Origin: Achromobacter sp. MFA1 R4
Lineage (GTDB): Bacteria > Pseudomonadota > Gammaproteobacteria > Burkholderiales > Burkholderiaceae_B
Direction of reading: 5' to 3'
DNA length: 64,000 bases
NCBI RefSeq assembly: GCF_900156745.1
Contig: NZ_LT707065.1
Span: forward strand, 1,054,001 to 1,118,000
In this document: positions 19,946 to 28,954 of the stretch, one piece after another
Position numbering within the stretch: the stretch's first letter is position 1
Layout: each line of letters starts with the position of its first letter
The notes under the pieces: model-generated
What the model was told of the DNA's origin: nothing
The model's database searches: none
The model's input: only the letters and a program-made list of their open reading frames with translations
Translations under genes and position numbers: made by a program

Positions 19946-20541
19946 CAGGACTCGTTGCCGCTGTGCAGTTGGCGGGTGGCCAGCGCGAAGTCGCCCGCCA
20001 GCATGGCGGGCACGACGGCGCGGCAGCGGTCGATGACGGCTTCGATTTCCTTTTGCTCGTCGCGGCGCGGCGGATGCAGGACGAAGTCGGCGACCTGCTG
20101 CGCGAGGCCCAGCGTGCGCGGATGGCCGATGCCGATGCGCAGGCGCCAGAAGTTGGGGCTGCCGAGCGCGGCCTGGATGTCCTTCAGGCCATTGTGGCCG
20201 GCGTGACCGCCGCCCTGCTTGAGCTTGACCTGGCCGGGCATGAGGTCCAGTTCGTCGTGCAGCACCAGCACTTCTTCGGGCGTCAGCTTGTAGAAGCGCG
20301 CCAGCGCGCCGACCGCCTGGCCGGAACGGTTCATGTAGGTGTTGGGCTTGAGCAGCAGGACGTTGTCGGCGCCCAGCCGCGCCTTGGCCACCATGCCGAA
20401 AAAGGACTTCTCCAGCGCAAAAGACGTGCGCAGGTCGTCCGCCAGGTGGTCGGCCAGCCAGAAGCCGGCGTTGTGCCGGGTGGTTTCGTAGTCGGGACCG
20501 GGGTTACCCAGTCCCACGATGAGGCGTATGGGAGTAGACAT
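19945..20541 (-). CDS. pth: Peptidyl-tRNA hydrolase
   Basis: Cleaves peptidyl-tRNA released from stalled ribosomes. The 198-residue length is usual. [19 protein letters not shown] at 10-28 contains the catalytic His (23) and the conserved Asn (14). The middle has the [16 protein letters not shown] and LVLHDELDL motifs, the latter holding the catalytic Asp. The next downstream gene overlaps it. A terminator separates it from rplY, so it probably has its own promoter. Confidence 0.97.
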   Translation of the reverse strand: MSTPIRLIVGLGNPGPDYETTRHNAGFWLADHLADDLRTSFALEKSFFGMVAKARLGADNVLLLKPNTYMNRSGQAVGALARFYKLTPEEVLVLHDELDLMPGQVKLKQGGGHAGHNGLKDIQAALGSPNFWRLRIGIGHPRTLGLAQQVADFVLHPPRRDEQKEIEAVIDRCRAVVPAMLAGDFALATRQLHSGNES

Positions 20542-20560
20542 GATGGGGGTGTTTAAACCA

Positions 20561-20596
20561 AAAAACCCTGCGCATGCAAATGCACACGCAGGGTTT
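20561..20596 (-). terminator. Rho-independent terminator of rplY
   Basis: AAACCCTGCG pairs with CGCAGGGTTT, with an internal GCAT/ATGC pairing. On the minus strand the stem is followed by a run of Ts, about 45 bases past the rplY stop codon. Confidence 0.85.
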
Positions 20597-20640
20597 CGGG
20601 CGTAAGCCGCGGGAAAGCCGCCAGGGCTTTCCTGCTGAAC

Positions 20641-21252
20641 TTAGGCGGCCGGAGCAGCTTCTTCGGCTTCGTCGGCAGCGGCAGCGCCACCCTTGGTGAC
20701 CGCGGCGGCCAGCAGGGGGTTGTCTTCACCGCCGTGGGGGACGTACGTCACGCCCATGGGCAGCTTGATGTCGGCCAGGTGGATCGAGCCGCCGGCCAGC
20801 ACGTCAGCCAGGTTGACTTCGATGAACTGGGGCAGCGCCGACGGCAGGCAGGTGATTTCCAGTTCGGTCGTCACGTGGCTGATGATCGCGCCGCTCAGCT
20901 TCACGGCCGGCGAGATTTCAGCGTTCACGAAGTGCAGCGGCACCTTGGTGCGCAGGGCCTGGTTGGCGTCGACGCGCTGGAAGTCCACGTGCAGGACTTG
21001 CGGCTTGTAGGCGTGCCATTGAACCGAACGCAGCAGAACTTGCTCATCCTTGGCGCCTTCGAGCTGCATTTGCAGGATCGATGCGTGGAATTCTTCCTTA
21101 CGCAGCGCGTGGTAGATCTCGTTGTGGTCGAGTTCGATGTTCAGGGGGGCAGCCGTACCACCATAGACAATGGCGGGAACGCGGCCCGCGCGGCGCAGGC
21201 GGCGGCTCGCACTCGAACCCTGGACGCTACGCGCAGTGGCAGTAAATTTCAT
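20641..21252 (-). CDS. rplY: 50S ribosomal protein L25 (Ctc/TL5 form)
   Basis: Binds 5S rRNA. The 203-residue protein is the long form with the C-terminal TL5 domain, rather than the short E. coli L25. The start MKFTATARS is chosen because it opens the conserved L25 N-terminus; an in-frame ATG six codons earlier adds nothing conserved. [16 protein letters not shown] is the typical rRNA-binding segment. The last 20 residues are an Ala/Glu-rich tail. It is downstream of prs, a conserved pairing. Confidence 0.97.
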   Translation of the reverse strand: MKFTATARSVQGSSASRRLRRAGRVPAIVYGGTAAPLNIELDHNEIYHALRKEEFHASILQMQLEGAKDEQVLLRSVQWHAYKPQVLHVDFQRVDANQALRTKVPLHFVNAEISPAVKLSGAIISHVTTELEITCLPSALPQFIEVNLADVLAGGSIHLADIKLPMGVTYVPHGGEDNPLLAAAVTKGGAAAADEAEEAAPAA

Positions 21253-21299
21253 GGATAACTCCGAAAACAATAAGGTGAAGAGGCTTCACCGGTTATGTG

Positions 21300-21324
21300 C
21301 ACGGCGCGCAAAAGGCGCGCCGTG
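21300..21324. other. Stable hairpin between prs and rplY
   Basis: CACGGCGCGC and GCGCGCCGTG form a 10-bp stem with a five-base loop, in the 149-base gap between prs and rplY. No U-tract follows on the minus strand. It may tune the prs/rplY ratio rather than end transcription. Confidence 0.4.
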
Positions 21325-21401
21325 TTTGATTGCGCCCTGCCGCGACCAGCAGGGTGCAAAAAACGGGAATGTCGGGCTGTGGGCCGATCGACGCTAGCGC
21401 G

Positions 21402-22352
21402 TCAATCGACGAACAGCGAGCTGACCGATTCGGCGTTGGAAATACGCAGAATGGTCTCGCCCAGCAGCGCGGCGCACGACAGCTGGCGGATCTTGCCGCT
21501 GGCCTGGCCTTGCTCGGAGAGCGGAATGGTGTCGGTGACGACGAGTTCGTCGAGTTCCGACGCTTCGATGCGGTCGATGGCGCCGCCCGACAGCACGGGG
21601 TGCGTGCAATAGGCGTAGACGGCGCCGGCGCCGCGGTCCTTCAGGGCCTGGGCCGCCTTGCACAGCGTGCCGGCGGTGTCGACCATGTCGTCCATGATGA
21701 TGCAGGTGCGGCCGTCGACTTCACCGATGATGTTCATCACTTCCGACACGTTGGCGCGCGGACGGCGCTTGTCGATGATGGCCAGGTCGGCTTCGAGTTG
21801 CTTGGCCAGCGCACGGGCGCGGACCACGCCGCCGATGTCCGGGGACACGACGACCAGGTTCGAGAAATTGCGGCGCCAGATGTCGCCCAGCAGGATCGGA
21901 CCGGCGTAGATGTTGTCCACGGGGATGTCGAAGAAACCCTGGATCTGGTCGGCGTGCAGGTCCATGGTCAGGACGCGGTCAACACCAGCGACCTGCAGCA
22001 TGTTGGCCACGACCTTGGCCGAGATGGCCACGCGCGCCGAACGCGGGCGGCGGTCCTGGCGGGCATAGCCGAAATAGGGAATCGCGGCGGTGATGCGGCC
22101 GGCCGACGCGCGGCGCAGGGCATCGACCATCACCATGATTTCCATGAGGTTGTCGTTGGTGGGGGCACAGGTGGGTTGCAGGACGAAGACGTCCTTGCCA
22201 CGCACGTTCTCGTTGATCTCGACCATCACCTCGCCGTCCGAGAAGCGACCGACGGTCATCTTTCCCAGGGACATATCGAGGTGGTTGACTACGTCCACGG
22301 CCAGCCGAGTGTTGGCGGTGCCCGTGAAAATCATGAAGCTATCGTTTGCCAT
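21402..22352 (-). CDS. prs: Ribose-phosphate pyrophosphokinase (PRPP synthetase)
   Basis: Makes PRPP from ribose 5-phosphate and ATP for nucleotide, His and Trp synthesis. The 316 residues are standard. PRPP-binding loop DDMVDTAGT is in the C-terminal half, the FARQDRR-type ATP-binding motif appears as [13 protein letters not shown], and [10 protein letters not shown] is near the N-terminus. The terminator after tRNA-Gln means prs has its own promoter, within about 120 bases that also contain direct repeats. Confidence 0.97.
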   Translation of the reverse strand: MANDSFMIFTGTANTRLAVDVVNHLDMSLGKMTVGRFSDGEVMVEINENVRGKDVFVLQPTCAPTNDNLMEIMVMVDALRRASAGRITAAIPYFGYARQDRRPRSARVAISAKVVANMLQVAGVDRVLTMDLHADQIQGFFDIPVDNIYAGPILLGDIWRRNFSNLVVVSPDIGGVVRARALAKQLEADLAIIDKRRPRANVSEVMNIIGEVDGRTCIIMDDMVDTAGTLCKAAQALKDRGAGAVYAYCTHPVLSGGAIDRIEASELDELVVTDTIPLSEQGQASGKIRQLSCAALLGETILRISNAESVSSLFVD

Positions 22353-22410
22353 GATGGATGATGCGATGGTCGTTTTAAGACACTAACGAGGTGAGGCTTA
22401 ATGACGCGCC

Positions 22411-22455
22411 GTGATGCAAAACAACTTGTGATGCAAACCTGTGATGCACAACTTG
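22411..22455. repeat. Direct repeats upstream of prs
   Basis: GTGATGCAAA occurs at 22411 and 22428, and GTGATGCACA at 22441. The first and third are each followed closely by ACAACTTG. They lie 60-100 bases before the prs start, where its promoter must be, and may be regulator sites or a local duplication. Confidence 0.5.
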
Positions 22456-22474
22456 CGCCAGAATCCGGAAAATA

Positions 22475-22529
22475 AAAAAGCTGCTGAACCCGGGCCAGTG
22501 TCTTACAGGCGTGTTCAACAGCTTTTTTA
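22475..22529 (-). terminator. Terminator of tRNA-Gln
   Basis: On the minus strand AAAAAAGCTGTTGAAC pairs with GTTCAGCAGCTTTTTT (one mismatch in the stem) and runs into TTTTTTATTTT, just downstream of the tRNA 3' end. Confidence 0.8.
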
Positions 22530-22539
22530 TGTATTCGGT

Positions 22540-22616
22540 TGGCTGGGGAGGAAGGATTCGAACCTTCGCATGCCGGAATCAAAATCCGGTGCCTTAACCA
22601 GCTTGGCGACTCCCCA
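22540..22616 (-). tRNA. tRNA-Gln(UUG)
   Basis: A 77-base cloverleaf with the 3' CCA encoded. The acceptor stem is TGGGGAG/CTCCCCA with discriminator G. The anticodon stem is CCGGA/TCCGG around loop TTTTGAT, so the anticodon is TTG, reading CAA. The T arm is GAAGG TTCGAAT CCTTC. It lies directly after ispE, as in many betaproteobacteria. Confidence 0.97.
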
Positions 22617-22617
22617 A

Positions 22618-23544
22618 CTATCTTGCAATCCAATTCCGCAACGGATGTTCAGCTAACCCAGTACATGCCTGCACTAACCGAAACCGTGGATGCGTTTGGC
22701 TGAATGTTTTATCAGCGCCGCGCATTATAGCGGTAATTTCTTGTTCTGCCAAAACGGCCTGCGATGTTTCGGAAAATTCGGCGAATAAACACGCCCCCGA
22801 TCCCGACATGCGAACAGGGAAACCCCGCTCTGCAAGCCACCGCGATGCCCCAAGCACTTCAGGGTAAATACGGTAGACCACCGGCTCCAAATCATTTCTT
22901 CCGTAAAGCGAATTCCCGAAGGTTCCGCTGGGCAAAAATGTTTGCGAAGCAAGAAAGTCCGCTATTGTGATGTAAGAAGAATCCCTTGTCAAATCGGGTG
23001 CCGAAAAAATTCCAACAGTGGGCACGCTGGCATCGGGTTGAGCGACCAGATAGGCACGGTCAGGCAGCGTCACGGCCGTGAGATCTTCACCAATGCCTTG
23101 CGCGAAGGCCGATTGGCCAAAGACAAAGACGGGCACGTCCGCGCCCAGCGGCAGCGCCAGCGCCATCAGTTCCTGGCGCGACAGTCCCGTGTTCCACAGT
23201 TTGTTCAACGCAATCAGGACCGATGCCGCATCGCTGGATCCGCCGCCCAGGCCGCCGCCTTGCGGGATGCGTTTTTCAAGGCTGATCTGCGCGCCCTGGC
23301 GCGTGCCCGTGGCCTTTTGCAGCGCGCGCGCGGCGCGCACGGTGAGGTCCTGGTCTTCGGGTACGCCCGGCAGATCCGTCGCGCGGCTGATGACGCCATC
23401 GGCTCGCAGGTCGAAGTGCAGCGTGTCGCACAAGTCGATGAAGCGGAACACCGTCTGCAGCAGGTGATAGCCGTCGGCGCGGCGGCCCACGACATGCAGA
23501 AAGAGATTCAGCTTGGCGGGAGCGGGAACGTCGTAGAGAGTCAC
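22618..23544 (-). CDS. ispE: 4-diphosphocytidyl-2-C-methyl-D-erythritol kinase
   Basis: ATP-dependent step of the MEP isoprenoid pathway (GHMP kinase). The glycine-rich ATP loop QGGGLGGGSSDAASVL and the N-terminal PAPAKLNLFLHVVGRR are clear. I chose GTG at 23544, giving 308 residues that begin TLYDVPAPAKLNLF, as in relatives; a TTG at 23568 adds eight unconserved residues. Neither has a strong ribosome site. The gene usually follows lolB directly, but here a chemoreceptor gene lies between them. Confidence 0.95.
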   Translation of the reverse strand: MTLYDVPAPAKLNLFLHVVGRRADGYHLLQTVFRFIDLCDTLHFDLRADGVISRATDLPGVPEDQDLTVRAARALQKATGTRQGAQISLEKRIPQGGGLGGGSSDAASVLIALNKLWNTGLSRQELMALALPLGADVPVFVFGQSAFAQGIGEDLTAVTLPDRAYLVAQPDASVPTVGIFSAPDLTRDSSYITIADFLASQTFLPSGTFGNSLYGRNDLEPVVYRIYPEVLGASRWLAERGFPVRMSGSGACLFAEFSETSQAVLAEQEITAIMRGADKTFSQTHPRFRLVQACTGLAEHPLRNWIAR

Positions 23545-23589
23545 GGAAAGACAACCGTTGCGGGACAATCCGTCATTCTAGCCAGACGG

Positions 23590-23665
23590 GCCGGCGCGCC
23601 GCGAAAGACGGCGCGCCGGCTGGGGCATGGCCCTGCGGGGCCATGCCTGGCCGTGCGAGCACGGC
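23590..23665. repeat. Three consecutive perfect hairpins between MCP gene and ispE
   Basis: Stem 1 is 12 bp (23590-23601 with 23609-23620). Stem 2 is 10 bp with a four-base loop (23624-23633 with 23638-23647). Stem 3 is 7 bp (23650-23656 with 23659-23665). All are perfect, and they fill the gap after the chemoreceptor stop codon. No U-tract follows any stem. Likely roles are mRNA 3' protection or transcription ending by a non-canonical structure. Confidence 0.6.
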
Positions 23666-23674
23666 GCGTTGCGG

Positions 23675-25273
23675 TTACGCGAGCTGCGGCGTGACGCGGC
23701 CGCTCAGCCTGGCGGCGGGCGCGTCGATGACCTGTCCGGCCGGCAGTTTGAATACCGCGACGGCGCCGGCCAATTGGCGGGCCTGCTCTTCCAGCGCGCC
23801 GGCCGCGGCGGCGGCTTCTTCGACCAGGGCTGCGTTCTGCTGCGTCACGCTGTCCATTTGCGAGACCGCGCGATTGACCTGATCGATGCCAGTGGCCTGC
23901 TCTTCGGAAGCGGCCGAGATCTCGGCCATCAGGCTGGTCACGCGCTGGACGGATTCGACGATTTCGCGCATCGTGGCGCCCGCGTTTTCGACCTGCTCGG
24001 AACCCACGCCGACCTTCTGCGCGGAGTCCTCGATGAGCTGCTTGATTTCCTTGGCGGCGGCGGCGCTGCGCTGGGCCAGCGTGCGCACTTCGCTGGCGAC
24101 GACGGCAAAGCCCTTGCCCTGCTCGCCGGCGCGGGCGGCTTCGACGGCCGCATTGAGCGCCAGGATGTTGGTCTGGAACGCGATGCCGTCGATCACGCCG
24201 ACGATATCGGCAATGCGCGACGAGCTGCCGGAAATGGCGCGCATGGTTTCAACCACGCTGGATACGGCTTGCCCGCCGCGCTGCGCCACCGCTTCGGACG
24301 CGGCGACCATGCGATTGGCTTCGCGCGCGGTGTCGGCGTTCTGCTTCACGGTGGTGGCCAGTTCTTCCATGCTGGCCGCGGTTTCCTCGAGCGATGCGGC
24401 CTGCTCTTCGGTGCGGCTGGAGAGGTCGGTGTTGCCGGAGGAGATTTCGCGGGCGCCAACGTTGATCTCGTCGACACCATGGCGCACGGCGGATACGGTT
24501 CGCACCAGGCTGTCCTGCATGCTCTTGAGCGCGCCGAGCAGCGCGCCGATTTCGTTCTTGCCATGGTCGGCGATGCGGCGCGTCAGGTCGCCTTCGGCGA
24601 TACGGCGAAAGACCTCGCCGGCTTCCAGCAGCGGACGCACGATCATGCGGCGGATCATCACTTGCGCGCCCACGGCCATCGCCAGGCCCAGCGCGAGGAT
24701 GCCGGCCAGCAGCGAACTGAACAGCTTGTGGAACATGGAGATTTCATCCATCACCGCCTGTCCGGTGCTCTCGGCGCGCTGGATGAAGGCGTCGCGCTCG
24801 CTCACCAGGCGCTCCTGGACCGATTGCGTGCCTTGCTTGAAATAGGCATCCATGTCGCCCGCTTCCAGCACCCTGCCGACGCTTTGGAGGTTGGCGCTGA
24901 ACTTGGTGTAGGCATCGATCAGCTTGGCCGACTCGGCTTTTTCCTCGGCCGACAGGCCGCTGGAAAAGCCCTGGAAGGCGCGATCGGCGGACACGATGCG
25001 CTGGCGCGCGGCCTGCAGCGACGTCGTATCGCTGGCATTGCCCTGCGCGACGCGCGTGGCGAAACGGCTGAGGTCGGTGCGGGCCGCCACGAGGGACAGC
25101 GACGCGGAGTTCACCGCGTTGACCTGCTGCGCCGACAGGCGATAAAGCTGTCCGACGTCCTGGTTGGTTTGCCGCAGGGCGAGAAAGCCCATGCCGCCCA
25201 CCAGGAGCTGGAAAGTGAAAAATACCGCGATGATCCCCAATAGCACCGTCGCGATGCGCGTGTTTCTGAACAT
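23675..25273 (-). CDS. Methyl-accepting chemotaxis protein
   Basis: The 532-residue Tar-type chemoreceptor has TM1 near residues 8-28 and a periplasmic four-helix TarH-like sensing domain, then TM2 near 190-215. A HAMP domain ([25 protein letters not shown]) and the cytoplasmic coiled coil follow, with the hairpin tip [33 protein letters not shown]-type sequence for CheA/CheW binding. There is no C-terminal NWETF pentapeptide. GGAGA precedes the chosen ATG. It interrupts the usual lolB-ispE order. The ligand is unknown. Confidence 0.95.
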   Translation of the reverse strand: MFRNTRIATVLLGIIAVFFTFQLLVGGMGFLALRQTNQDVGQLYRLSAQQVNAVNSASLSLVAARTDLSRFATRVAQGNASDTTSLQAARQRIVSADRAFQGFSSGLSAEEKAESAKLIDAYTKFSANLQSVGRVLEAGDMDAYFKQGTQSVQERLVSERDAFIQRAESTGQAVMDEISMFHKLFSSLLAGILALGLAMAVGAQVMIRRMIVRPLLEAGEVFRRIAEGDLTRRIADHGKNEIGALLGALKSMQDSLVRTVSAVRHGVDEINVGAREISSGNTDLSSRTEEQAASLEETAASMEELATTVKQNADTAREANRMVAASEAVAQRGGQAVSSVVETMRAISGSSSRIADIVGVIDGIAFQTNILALNAAVEAARAGEQGKGFAVVASEVRTLAQRSAAAAKEIKQLIEDSAQKVGVGSEQVENAGATMREIVESVQRVTSLMAEISAASEEQATGIDQVNRAVSQMDSVTQQNAALVEEAAAAAGALEEQARQLAGAVAVFKLPAGQVIDAPAARLSGRVTPQLA

Positions 25274-25502
25274 TGGCCATTCTCCATAAGGGTGGCGGCA
25301 GACGAGTGTCGCCCCCACGCTGCGCAGGGCGCGAACCGCGCCCCGGCACAGGGGAGAATTATTCAGTCAGGGCAATATATTTCAAGCGGTAACATGGCCG
25401 ATTTTGCGGCGCTTATTCGCTTGATTGGAAAATGGGCGATGTGATAAGGGTTAACCCGAATCCCAGCCCCCCCAAAAAAAACACCGCCAGCCGGCGCCCA
25501 GA

Positions 25503-26105
25503 TCAGGACTGGTTCACCACCAGCCGCACCAGGATGCGGCGCCCCGGCTCCTGGCGTTCCAGCACCAGCATCTGCGGCCCCAGCGCGTCGTAGCGCGAGA
25601 GCGTGGCGCGCCAGCCGCCCTGCGCGAAGGCGACGGGACGACCCTGGTCGTCGCGTTTCACCTCCGTGGCTTGCGGATCGGCCGGCAGCCTGCCGCGCAG
25701 CCAGTCGCGCAGGCCCGACACCGGCATGCTGCTGCCGAATGCGTCTTCGGCGAGCGCATCGGGATTGTCGGCGACCAGCCGGGTGCCGTCGGCCTTGGTC
25801 AGGCTGGCGGCGCCGGGCCGGCCTTCGACCCGCGCCTCCGTGGAGCCCAGCGGATTGGTCAGGTCCAGGACGTAGCGTCGTCCGTCGTCGAACCAGGAAA
25901 AGCCGCCCTGGACGGCGTTCTGCTTGCCGTCTTCGTCGTTGACGGTGATGGCGAATCGGCCGATGCGCGAAAACGCATCGGCGCCTCCGCCTTCGATGGG
26001 CTTGGGCAGCGACGTGCAGGCGGCAAGCAGGAAAGCCAGCAGCGCCAGCAGGGCCCAACGCAGGCTGGCCATCGCGTCGCGCAGCCCCCGGAACACGACC
26101 GTCAC
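25503..26105 (-). CDS. lolB: Outer-membrane lipoprotein LolB
   Basis: Receives lipoproteins from LolA and inserts them in the outer membrane. The 200-residue protein has a signal peptide with lipobox LAAC and Cys at residue 30, and later a typical LolB segment (RLVADNPDALAEDAFG...VSGLRDWLRGRL). The GTG start overlaps the TPR gene stop codon (GTGA) and has GGGGGT six bases upstream. An ATG at 26072 would give a shorter signal peptide and is possible. It is part of the TPR-lolB unit. Confidence 0.9.
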   Translation of the reverse strand: MTVVFRGLRDAMASLRWALLALLAFLLAACTSLPKPIEGGGADAFSRIGRFAITVNDEDGKQNAVQGGFSWFDDGRRYVLDLTNPLGSTEARVEGRPGAASLTKADGTRLVADNPDALAEDAFGSSMPVSGLRDWLRGRLPADPQATEVKRDDQGRPVAFAQGGWRATLSRYDALGPQMLVLERQEPGRRILVRLVVNQS

Positions 26106-27925
26106 GGGTTGACCCCCAGGCGCTTGGCGACATCCAGGACGGTTTTGTTCCTCGGGTCCTTCTGCAGCGCCGCGCGCAGCAGTTCAGTGGCCTGGTCGCG
26201 CTTGCCCTGGCTCCAGAGCACCTCGGCCAGATGCGCGGCGATGTCGGCTTCGGGGCGTACGCTGTAGGCGCGGCGCAGGTAGTCGGCAGCGGCGGTGGTG
26301 TCGCCCATGCGGAACTTGACCCAGCCCATGCTGTCCAGGATGAACGGATCGTTGGGCGAAAGCTCCAGGGCCTGCGTGATCAGGTCCAGGGCCTCGGGCA
26401 GGCGCTGGTTGTGGTCGGCCAGGGTGTAGCCCAATGCGTTGTACGCATGCGCGTGGTCCGGATCCAGCGCGATGACCTGGCGCAACATGCGCTCCAGGTC
26501 GGCCAGCCGGTTCTGGCGCTCGTACAGCATCGCCAGTTCATATTTGATCTCGACCGTGTCCGGCAGCGCCTGGTCGGCGGCTTCCAGGGCCGCGACGGCC
26601 TGCCCGATCCGATCCGCGTCGCGCAGGATCTGCGCCTTGGTCAGCGCCCCCAGCGCGCGTTCTTCTTCGTCCTGAGGACCGGCCGAGTTGATCATGGCCA
26701 GCGCGTCATCCACGCGGCCGCTCTTGGCGCGCAGGACGGCCTGGCGCATGCGCACGGAATAACGCAGCGTGGGATCGTCGATGCGGCCGAGTTCGGCGAT
26801 GGCTTCTTCGTAGAGGCCCTGGTCTTCGGCGATGCGCGCCAACAGCACATGCGCATCGGCGGCGGCCGCGCCGGCGTCGGTGGCGCCCGGCACGGTGGCG
26901 CGCTGGCGCTGGTTCTGCACCTCGAGGTATTGCCGCAGCAGGGTCTTGGCCTGCGAGAGCTGTCCGGACTTGTAGGCCAGCTGGGCCTGCATGAAGAGCA
27001 GATCGAAGTCTTCGGGCGAACGGCGCGACATGGCCTGGAGTTCAGCCAGTGCGCCGTCGTAGTCGCCGCTGTCGGCCAGTTGGCCGGCCAGCATCAGGCG
27101 TACCTTGCGCGCGCCCGGATTGCGGTTGATGAAGGCGCGGGCTTCGGCCTGGGCGCGCTTGGGGTCCACCCTGGAGCCGTATTCCAGCACACGCTGGGCG
27201 GCGCCCTCGGACCTGGGGTCCGCGGCCAGGGCGGCGCGCGATTCCTGCGCCGCGCGCTCGTAGTCGCCGGCGGCGGAAGCCACGTCCGCCAAGGCCAGGT
27301 GGGCCGCGGGCAGCTTGCGCACGTTGTCGCTGAGGGATTCGTCGAGGATGCGCAGGGCGAGGCGGCGGTCGTTCAGCCGGCTCAGCACCGCGAGCGCCTG
27401 GCCGATGGCGGCCGGCTTGTCGCTCGACGAGTCGATACGCTTGCGCAGCGCCTGGGACAGGCCCTTGGTCTGGCCATTGGCCGCGGCCAGCGCCAGCTCG
27501 GTGGAGCTGGCTTCGACGTCGTTGGGCGCCAGGCGGGCCCACACGCGGGCCGCTTCCAGGGCGCCGGGAAGATTGCCGCCGGCAAGCTGGAATTCCAGGC
27601 CGCGCCGGGCGAGGCGCGGGTCGCCGGTGTCCCGGGCCAGGCCGACCATGGTGGTGGCCGCGGTGCCGTACATGCCCCGCTGGGCGGCGATTTCGGAAGC
27701 CAGTACGCGGTAGAAGATATCGCCGGTCAGCGTCACGTAGGGCAATTGCCCCGGCCGCAGGCGGATGACTTCGGTTTCAGGTTGGCGGCTTTGGGGAGCC
27801 ATCCGGGGCCCGGTCGCATCGCGCGTCCGGCCGTCGGCGGCCTGGGCCGGCGGGGCCATGATTGCTGCCAGCGCAAGCCCCAGCGCGGCGATCCCGATAT
27901 TCATTTGTTTAAAAGACGACTTCAC
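26102..27925 (-). CDS. Secreted tetratricopeptide repeat protein
   Basis: A protein of about 607 residues with a signal peptide ending PPAQAA and then multiple degenerate TPRs, the clearest near the C-terminus (ALDPDHAHAYNALGYTLADH, ALELSPNDPFILDSMGWVKF). GTG at 27925 gives a basic n-region (MKSSFKQ) before the hydrophobic core; ATG at 27904 would leave the signal peptide without one. TPR proteins of this kind sit next to lolB in many betaproteobacteria, and a periplasmic assembly role is likely but not shown. lolB overlaps its 3' end. Confidence 0.85.
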   Translation of the reverse strand: MKSSFKQMNIGIAALGLALAAIMAPPAQAADGRTRDATGPRMAPQSRQPETEVIRLRPGQLPYVTLTGDIFYRVLASEIAAQRGMYGTAATTMVGLARDTGDPRLARRGLEFQLAGGNLPGALEAARVWARLAPNDVEASSTELALAAANGQTKGLSQALRKRIDSSSDKPAAIGQALAVLSRLNDRRLALRILDESLSDNVRKLPAAHLALADVASAAGDYERAAQESRAALAADPRSEGAAQRVLEYGSRVDPKRAQAEARAFINRNPGARKVRLMLAGQLADSGDYDGALAELQAMSRRSPEDFDLLFMQAQLAYKSGQLSQAKTLLRQYLEVQNQRQRATVPGATDAGAAAADAHVLLARIAEDQGLYEEAIAELGRIDDPTLRYSVRMRQAVLRAKSGRVDDALAMINSAGPQDEEERALGALTKAQILRDADRIGQAVAALEAADQALPDTVEIKYELAMLYERQNRLADLERMLRQVIALDPDHAHAYNALGYTLADHNQRLPEALDLITQALELSPNDPFILDSMGWVKFRMGDTTAAADYLRRAYSVRPEADIAAHLAEVLWSQGKRDQATELLRAALQKDPRNKTVLDVAKRLGVNP

Positions 27926-27986
27926 GCGGCCCGTCCGGTTGATGGCACAATCTTCGTACACGCAATTGATGATCTTACACTGGCTC

Positions 27987-28814
27987 ATGCCGGAACTGCC
28001 TGAAGTCGAAACCACGCGCCGAGGAATCGACGCCGTCATCACCGGCCGGACGCTCACGCGACTGGTCGTTCACGAACCCCGCATGCGTTGGCCCATTCCG
28101 CCCGACCTGCCGTCCCTGATCGGCGGACGCACCGTGCTGGAATGCGCGCGACGCGGCAAATATCTGCTGCTGCGCTTCGAGCATGGCACCCAGATCGTGC
28201 ATCTGGGCATGTCGGGATCGCTGCGCAGCGTGTCGCCGGGCGAATTCCTGCGCAAGCACGACCACGTCGAATGGATCTTCGATGGCGCGGTGCTGCGCCT
28301 GCACGATCCGCGGCGCTTCGGCGCGGTGCTTTGGCATGCCGACGCCGACGGCCCCATCGACGCGCACCCGCTGCTCGCCAAGCTGGGCATCGAGCCCTTC
28401 GACCCGCGTTTTGACGGGAGCTGGCTGCACCGGCACTTCAGGAACCACTCCGCGGCGGTCAAGCAGGTGCTGCTGGCCGGCATGGCGGTCGTGGGCGTGG
28501 GCAATATCTACGCGTCGGAAAGCCTGTTCCGGGCGCGCATCAACCCCAAGACCCCGGCGAACCGGCTGTCGCTCGCCCGCTGCGAGCGGCTGGCCGACAT
28601 GGTGCGCGCCACGCTGGCCGACGCATTGACCTCCGGCGGCAGCACCCTGCGCGACTACGTGGGCGCGAGCGGCGAGCCGGGCGCGTACTTCGAGATCCAC
28701 GCGGCCGTCTATGAGCGCGAGGGCCTGCCATGCCGGATCTGCGCCACCCCGATCCGCCGCTTCGTCCAGGGGCAGCGGGCCACCTATTACTGCCCGAAAT
28801 GCCAGCGCAACTGA
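27987..28814 (+). CDS. mutM: Formamidopyrimidine-DNA glycosylase
   Basis: Removes 8-oxoguanine and FapyG and cuts the abasic site. The 275-residue protein begins MPELPEVETTRRG, in which Pro1 after Met removal is the nucleophile and Glu2 is essential. The conserved Lys is in ARRGKYLLLRF. The C-terminal zinc finger is CRICATPIRRFVQGQRATYYCPKC. It is divergent from the TPR gene, with about 60 bases between them. The upstream in-frame extension overlaps the TPR gene and is not real. Confidence 0.97.
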   Translation: MPELPEVETTRRGIDAVITGRTLTRLVVHEPRMRWPIPPDLPSLIGGRTVLECARRGKYLLLRFEHGTQIVHLGMSGSLRSVSPGEFLRKHDHVEWIFDGAVLRLHDPRRFGAVLWHADADGPIDAHPLLAKLGIEPFDPRFDGSWLHRHFRNHSAAVKQVLLAGMAVVGVGNIYASESLFRARINPKTPANRLSLARCERLADMVRATLADALTSGGSTLRDYVGASGEPGAYFEIHAAVYEREGLPCRICATPIRRFVQGQRATYYCPKCQRN

Positions 28815-28867
28815 GCCGCTCCTGCCCCCGGCGCCCCCGGGAAATCCCCGTGCCGCATTGAGGATTC

Positions 28868-28912
28868 GTTTATAGCAAACGTATTGCACGAAAACTAACG
28901 CGGGACTATATT
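28868..28912 (+). promoter_or_regulatory. Sigma-70 promoter of the aromatic catabolic cluster
   Basis: TTGCAC at 28884-28889, a 17-base spacer and TATATT at 28907-28912 form a near-consensus promoter about 45 bases before the MBL-fold gene. An inverted repeat GCAA-N5-TTGC (28875-28887) overlaps the -35 element and could be bound by the LysR regulator of the cluster. Confidence 0.75.
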
Positions 28913-28954
28913 TCCTTCCACACCCCTATTCCTATAACAGTGGAAGGAGCCTCC

